Shown here: positions 59,624 to 64,000 of the stretch, piece by piece | How the letters are laid out: each line of letters opens with the position of its first letter | Numbering within the stretch: position 1 is the stretch's first letter | NCBI GenBank assembly: GCA_017546025.1 | Contig: JAFYYS010000021.1 | Coordinates: 39,909-103,908 of the forward strand | Source: Lachnospiraceae bacterium | Lineage (GTDB): Bacteria; Bacillota; Clostridia; Lachnospirales; Lachnospiraceae | DNA: 64,000 nucleotides | Direction: 5' to 3' | Notes under the pieces: model-generated | Database searches by the model: none | Seen by the model: only the letters and a program-made list of their open reading frames with translations | Told to the model about the DNA's origin: nothing | Made by a program: the position numbers and the translations under genes

Positions 59624-60856
59624 CTACTCCGAAAGGCTCTTCAAAAAGTCCGCAAGCCTTTTGGCTGCCTTCTCGTGGGTCGTCGGACTCGGATGCCAGT
59701 CAACTGCCAGGCCGTCCGTTTCGTCCTGCATCGGGAAGAACATCACATAAACGTTTGCATCCCCGGAATCATTCTTGTAGTTGATTACGGCCTGCTGAAC
59801 ACAGTCGTTCAGATCGGTGCCCATGATGCCGAGTGTGCAGACAATCATCGCATCCGGATTCTTCGCTCTTACGGCCTGAATGAATATCGCATACTGCTCC
59901 GTGAACTCGGCGCGCCGGTCGGTGTCATCCTTACAGTAGCTCATATCGTTCGTGCCGAGGTTGATCACAACCGTATCGGGCCTGAACTCTGAAAAATCCC
60001 ACGCGAAGCTTTCCGGCGAATACACCCCGTCAAAGTGTCCGTAGGACCGTCCGAGCGTCCCGTAAAGCGGCGGGATGATCTTGTCCGCAAGCTTCTCTCC
60101 CGTGTCGGTGTAACCGGAAACAATGCCGTAGCCGCTCATGCAAACAAGGCTGTAATCCGCATCCAGAATTTCCGCGGTCCGGTAAGCGTATGCCTTTGTG
60201 CAGTCCTCGTTTGCGGTGCTGTAAACATCGATGTTAAACTGTCCGTCCACGCCGTATCCGCAGGTGATGGAATCGCCGATGAATTCAATCTTTCTTGCCT
60301 TAGGGCTTAAAGGGGAAATCAGTCCGACTGCCTCAATCGAAGCAATGCCGACGGTGGAATCCGCCGCCTCGGAAAGCTTCACAATCCGGACGTTGGCAAT
60401 GGTTTCGGTGTCGTCGTTTATGATTTCGACGGTCTGCCATTTCTCCCCGTCTTCGTTCATCATGACTTCCCTGACGCGCTCTCCGTCCACGAAGATGCCG
60501 ACCCGTGCGTTTCTTTCGCTTGCGGCGTCAATGTCGTCTCCGACAAGGGTAACCGAGCAGCTCCGTCCGGCAAAGAAGAATTCGACGCCGCTTCCGGAAT
60601 AAGCGCACCAGCGCACGCCGTCAATCACGGCTGTACGGCCGATCGGTTTCACATTTTCCTGCGTGGGGGAAAATACATAAGTATCGGTGATGGGTTCAAA
60701 TGGCGTCACGGTAACCTCCGGTGTTGTGTCTTTCGGGATGACTGTTACTGCTAAAGGAGTAAGAGGCACCTCATGAGAAGCGCTCTTTTGCTCCGTACAG
60801 CCCGTTATGACCATAAGACATAAAAGCAGTACCGATGCAAGCATTCGTTTTCTCAT
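59624..60856 (-). CDS. CE2-like acetyl esterase lipoprotein
   Basis: A 410-residue lipoprotein (LMVITGC, Cys20) with a short Thr/Pro stalk. Residues about 70-195 form the jelly-roll domain typical of carbohydrate esterase family 2, and about 200-410 the SGNH hydrolase: IEFIGDSITCGYG (nucleophile Ser), NLGTNDMS and VDWHPSPTTH (Asp/His). CE2 enzymes remove acetyl groups from xylan and mannan. It is unexpectedly inserted between carB (21 bp upstream) and deoC (8 bp downstream). AGGAGG precedes the ATG. Confidence 0.9.
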   Translation of the reverse strand: MRKRMLASVLLLCLMVITGCTEQKSASHEVPLTPLAVTVIPKDTTPEVTVTPFEPITDTYVFSPTQENVKPIGRTAVIDGVRWCAYSGSGVEFFFAGRSCSVTLVGDDIDAASERNARVGIFVDGERVREVMMNEDGEKWQTVEIINDDTETIANVRIVKLSEAADSTVGIASIEAVGLISPLSPKARKIEFIGDSITCGYGVDGQFNIDVYSTANEDCTKAYAYRTAEILDADYSLVCMSGYGIVSGYTDTGEKLADKIIPPLYGTLGRSYGHFDGVYSPESFAWDFSEFRPDTVVINLGTNDMSYCKDDTDRRAEFTEQYAIFIQAVRAKNPDAMIVCTLGIMGTDLNDCVQQAVINYKNDSGDANVYVMFFPMQDETDGLAVDWHPSPTTHEKAAKRLADFLKSLSE

Positions 60857-60877
60857 AGGTGCCTCCTATAGAACCGA

Positions 60878-63800
60878 TTAATGAATTTCGCTGTGGATCT
60901 CCTGCAACGACTTCACGCTGTGCTCGTGGTGTGTCTTGATGTAGTGAATACCCTCGGCCGTGGCAAGTGCTGCTGCCATGGTCGTCACATACGGCACCTT
61001 CGCTTTGATGGCTGCCTTTCTCAGGTAGCTGTCGTCGTGGACACTGCTCTTTCCGATCGGGGAGTTGATGATCAGCTGAATCTTCCCGTTCGTAATTAAA
61101 TCATAACAGTTCGGACGTCCTTCGTAAAGCTTTAATATTTTTTCTGCTTCAATTCCTGCCTGAACCAGACGGTCATAGGTGCCGCCGGTCGCGTAAATCT
61201 TGAATCCGTCGCCGGCAAGGGACTTCGCAACGGTAAGCGCCTCGTCCTTATCCTTGTCCTTTACGGAAATCAGGACACTGCCGGAAAGCGGAAGCTTGCT
61301 CTGGATGGCTTCCTGTGCCTTGAAGAAGGCTTCGCCGTAGGAAGGCGACAGGCCGAGAACCTCACCGGTCGAACGCATCTCGGGTCCGAGAATCGGGTCA
61401 ACCTCCGGGAACATGTTGAACGGGAACGCGGCTTCCTTGACGCCGTAGTTCGGAATCGTCATCTCATGAAGCTCCGGCAGCGGGGACTTGCGTCCGGTCA
61501 GCTCGGAAGTGATGATATCGGTCGCAATCGGTACCATGCGGATGTTACATACCTTCGATACAAGCGGAACGGTACGGCTTGCTCTCGGGTTAGCCTCGAT
61601 GACGAATACCTTGCCGTTCTCGATGGCGTACTGCATGTTCATAAGACCTTTGACATGCATCTCTTCCGCAATCTTTCTGGTGTATTCCTTGATGGTTTTC
61701 AGATTCTCCTCGGAGATGTGTACCGAAGGAAGGATGCAGGCGGAGTCACCGGAGTGAATTCCCGCAAGCTCGATATGCTCCATGACAGCCGGAACGAAAG
61801 CGTGCGTGCCGTCTGCGATGGCATCGGCTTCGCATTCCATGGCGTGGTTCAGGAAACGGTCGATCAGAATCGGGCGGTCGGGCGTTACGCCGATGGCTGC
61901 CTTCATGTATTCGGTCATCTGATCGTCATCGTAAACGACTTCCATGCCGCGTCCGCCGAGTACGAACGAAGGACGAACCATGACCGGATAACCGATCTTC
62001 GTTGCGATTGCGATGGCATCCTCAACGGTTACGGCCATGCCGGACTCAGGCATCGGAATGTCGAGCTTCTTCATCATTTCGCGGAAAAGGTCACGGTCTT
62101 CCGCGAGGGCAATTACCTCAGGGGAGGTACCGAGAATCTTAACGCCGTTACGCTTCAGGTCTGCAGCGAGATTAAGAGGTGTCTGGCCGCCGAACTGGGC
62201 GATGACACCGAGCGGCTTCTCTTTGTTATAGATGGAAAGCACATCCTCAAGGGTGAGGGGCTCGAAATACAGCTTGTCGGACGTATCGTAGTCGGTCGAT
62301 ACGGTCTCGGGGTTACAGTTGACGATGATCGTCTCGAAGCCGAGCTTCTTAAGAGCCTTGGCTGCATGTACGCAGCAGTAGTCGAATTCGATACCCTGGC
62401 CGATACGGTTCGGGCCGCCGCCGAGAATCATGATTTTGTTGTTCGCGGACGACGGGCTCTTGTCAACCGGAATGTTGTAGCTGGAATAGTAGTAAGCGCT
62501 GTCCTGCGTGCCGCTAACATGTACGCCCTCCCATGCCTCGGTAAGGCCGATGGCAAGACGGCGGTTTCTGATGTCATCCTCTGTAACGCCGGTGAGCTTG
62601 GCGATGTAACGGTCGGAGAAACCGTCCTTCTTCGCCTGAATCAAAGCGGCATCCTCCGGAACGGCACCCTTCTTCGCAATCAGTGCCTCTTCTTCCGCAA
62701 CAAGCTCCTGCATCTGCTCGATGAACCACTTCTTCACGCGGGTAGCAGCATGAACTTCGTCAACGGTTGCACCCTTGCGGAGTGCTTCGTACATCTGGAA
62801 ATGACGCTCGCTCGAAGGAGTAGCCAGCTTCTGCAGCAGTTCTTCCTTGCTGAGGTCATGGAAATTCTTGACAAAGCCGAGGCCGTATCGTCCGGTCTCA
62901 AGGCTTCTGATGGCCTTCTGGAAGGCTTCCTTGTAGGTCTTACCGATGCTCATGACTTCGCCGACCGCACGCATCTGGGTGCCGAGCTTGTCCTCTACGC
63001 CCTTGAACTTCTCAAAGGCCCAGCGGGCGAACTTGATTACCACATAGTCGCCGTCCGGAACGTATTTGTCAAGACTGCCGTACTTACCGCACGGGATATC
63101 CTTTAAGGTAAGGCCGGTAGCAAGCATTGCGGAAACGAGTGCAATCGGGAAACCGGTTGCCTTCGAAGCAAGAGCCGAGGAACGGGACGTTCTCGGGTTG
63201 ATCTCGATAACAACGATACGGTCGGTCTTCGGGTCGTGTGCGAACTGTACGTTCGTACCGCCGATAACCTGTACCTTATCAACAATCTTATAAGCCTGCT
63301 CCTGCAGACGTTTCTGTACTTCCTTCGAAATCGTCAGCATCGGAGCCGCGCAGAAGGAGTCACCGGTATGAACGCCCATCGGGTCGATGTTCTCGATGAA
63401 GCATACGGTGATCATGTTGCCTTCGCAGTCGCGGACAACCTCGAGCTCAAGCTCTTCCCAGCCGAGAACGGATTCCTCAACGAGAACCTGTCCTACAAGG
63501 CTTGCCTGAAGGCCTCTCGCGCAGACCGTCTTCAATTCTTCTTTGTTGTATACAAGGCCGCCGCCGGCACCGCCCATCGTGTAAGCAGGACGGAGAACTA
63601 CGGGGTAACCGAGTCTGTCGGCAATCTCAAGTGCTTCCTCAACGCTGTAGGAAACCTCACTCTTCGCCATCTCGATGCCGAGTTCGTTCATCGTGTTCTT
63701 GAACTCGATACGGTCCTCGCCGCGCTCAATGGCGTCAACCTGTACACCGATGACTTTTACGTTGTATTTGTCTAAAACACCCGCCTTGTAAAGCTCGCTA

Positions 63801-64000
63801 GAAAGGTTCAGACCGGACTGTCCGCCGAGGTTCGGCAGAAGGGCATCCGGACGCTCCTTCGCGATGATCTGCTCGAGACGCTCTACGTTAAGCGGCTCAA
63901 CGTAGGTGATGTCCGCCGTCTCGGGGTCGGTCATGATGGTTGCAGGGTTCGAGTTTACGAGAACGATCTCGTATCCGAGCTTCTTGAGAGCCTTGCACGC
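60878..64000 (-). CDS. carB: Carbamoyl-phosphate synthase large subunit (5' end beyond window)
   Basis: The last 1040 residues of a protein of about 1070; the reading frame continues to the window edge, with about 30 N-terminal residues missing. Both ATP-grasp halves are visible (RPAYTMGGAGGGL and RPSFVLGGRGMEV, each followed by ExNPR motifs), joined by the oligomerisation domain and ending with the MGS-like allosteric domain (about 930-1040: YATGGTYDRL, YDLITNGKIQLIIN). It makes carbamoyl phosphate for arginine and pyrimidines; carA should lie just outside the window. Confidence 0.97.
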   Translation of the reverse strand, partial: ACKALKKLGYEIVLVNSNPATIMTDPETADITYVEPLNVERLEQIIAKERPDALLPNLGGQSGLNLSSELYKAGVLDKYNVKVIGVQVDAIERGEDRIEFKNTMNELGIEMAKSEVSYSVEEALEIADRLGYPVVLRPAYTMGGAGGGLVYNKEELKTVCARGLQASLVGQVLVEESVLGWEELELEVVRDCEGNMITVCFIENIDPMGVHTGDSFCAAPMLTISKEVQKRLQEQAYKIVDKVQVIGGTNVQFAHDPKTDRIVVIEINPRTSRSSALASKATGFPIALVSAMLATGLTLKDIPCGKYGSLDKYVPDGDYVVIKFARWAFEKFKGVEDKLGTQMRAVGEVMSIGKTYKEAFQKAIRSLETGRYGLGFVKNFHDLSKEELLQKLATPSSERHFQMYEALRKGATVDEVHAATRVKKWFIEQMQELVAEEEALIAKKGAVPEDAALIQAKKDGFSDRYIAKLTGVTEDDIRNRRLAIGLTEAWEGVHVSGTQDSAYYYSSYNIPVDKSPSSANNKIMILGGGPNRIGQGIEFDYCCVHAAKALKKLGFETIIVNCNPETVSTDYDTSDKLYFEPLTLEDVLSIYNKEKPLGVIAQFGGQTPLNLAADLKRNGVKILGTSPEVIALAEDRDLFREMMKKLDIPMPESGMAVTVEDAIAIATKIGYPVMVRPSFVLGGRGMEVVYDDDQMTEYMKAAIGVTPDRPILIDRFLNHAMECEADAIADGTHAFVPAVMEHIELAGIHSGDSACILPSVHISEENLKTIKEYTRKIAEEMHVKGLMNMQYAIENGKVFVIEANPRASRTVPLVSKVCNIRMVPIATDIITSELTGRKSPLPELHEMTIPNYGVKEAAFPFNMFPEVDPILGPEMRSTGEVLGLSPSYGEAFFKAQEAIQSKLPLSGSVLISVKDKDKDEALTVAKSLAGDGFKIYATGGTYDRLVQAGIEAEKILKLYEGRPNCYDLITNGKIQLIINSPIGKSSVHDDSYLRKAAIKAKVPYVTTMAAALATAEGIHYIKTHHEHSVKSLQEIHSEIH

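Noticed and set aside
1..64000. Prophage, insertion sequence or integrative element
   Set aside because: No transposase, integrase, phage structural gene or target-site duplication was seen; the tRNA-Gly gene has no adjacent attachment repeat that I can find.

Overview
The window reads as a piece of chromosome from an anaerobic, fermentative, low-to-mid GC Gram-positive of the Clostridia, most likely a gut- or rumen-type Lachnospiraceae. This is an inference from the gene set: pyruvate formate-lyase with its activase, a three-subunit [FeFe] hydrogenase of the electron-bifurcating type, GH130 and GH30 glycosidases with SGNH/CE2-type esterases, many Gram-positive lipoproteins with Pro/Thr-rich stalks, AGGAGG ribosome binding sites, and a tRNA gene without an encoded CCA. 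I see no phage, insertion sequence, integrase or CRISPR array. The gene order looks like ordinary chromosome with several accessory operons.

Layout. Positions 1-5126 hold two tandem paralogous transglutaminase-like lipoproteins, an MsmX-type ABC ATPase, a short-chain dehydrogenase and a cell-wall amidase lipoprotein. Positions 5251-12248 hold a giant fusion protein (sugar-binding-like domain, GGDEF, EAL, beta-helix-like repeats), a polysaccharide deacetylase, tRNA-Gly(CCC), an aldo/keto reductase and DegV. An aquaporin lies at 12521-13231. Positions 13295-19514 form one tightly overlapping six-gene envelope operon: small membrane protein, VanW, DltA-like adenylating enzyme, DltC-like carrier, PQQ-type propeller, and a substrate-binding/permease fusion. 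It has no DltB or DltD and is the best candidate for an undescribed system.

Positions 19642-22948 are pflB-pflA behind a ZTP (pfl-motif) riboswitch with a textbook attenuator. Positions 22992-24364 are a ZIP metal transporter whose consensus promoter carries two DtxR-type operators, next to a divergent DtxR-family regulator with iron-type ligands. Positions 24417-28317 are a GntR(YtrA)-ABC operon with an exported propeller protein, controlled by two tandem operators. A MerR/GyrI-like sensor with a 19-bp-spacer promoter and mnmA follow. Positions 30649-31208 are non-coding: an 84-bp tandem repeat and duplicated terminators. The hydrogenase operon is at 31209-35414 and a CarD-like regulator at 35751-36251.

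Positions 36405-38825 form an overlapping trio: unknown protein, spore-photoproduct-lyase-like radical SAM enzyme, and SDR. Then come LemA and a DUF3137-like protein, pepT with a membrane protein, GH130, a membrane GGDEF protein, MgtE and a cytoplasmic SGNH esterase. Divergently from these runs a secreted GH30 lipoprotein, followed by a secreted paralogue of the esterase, azlCD, asnA, a DUF1846 protein, an HD-GYP protein and trpS. The window ends with carB (5' end beyond the edge), a CE2-like esterase lipoprotein, deoC and deoD.

How they fit together: pflBA and the hydrogenase dispose of pyruvate and reducing power; GH30, GH130 and the esterases work on acetylated plant or host glycans on both sides of the membrane; c-di-GMP proteins (three in about 50 kb) suggest surface or motility control; the Dlt-like/VanW operon, amidase and deacetylase act on the cell envelope.
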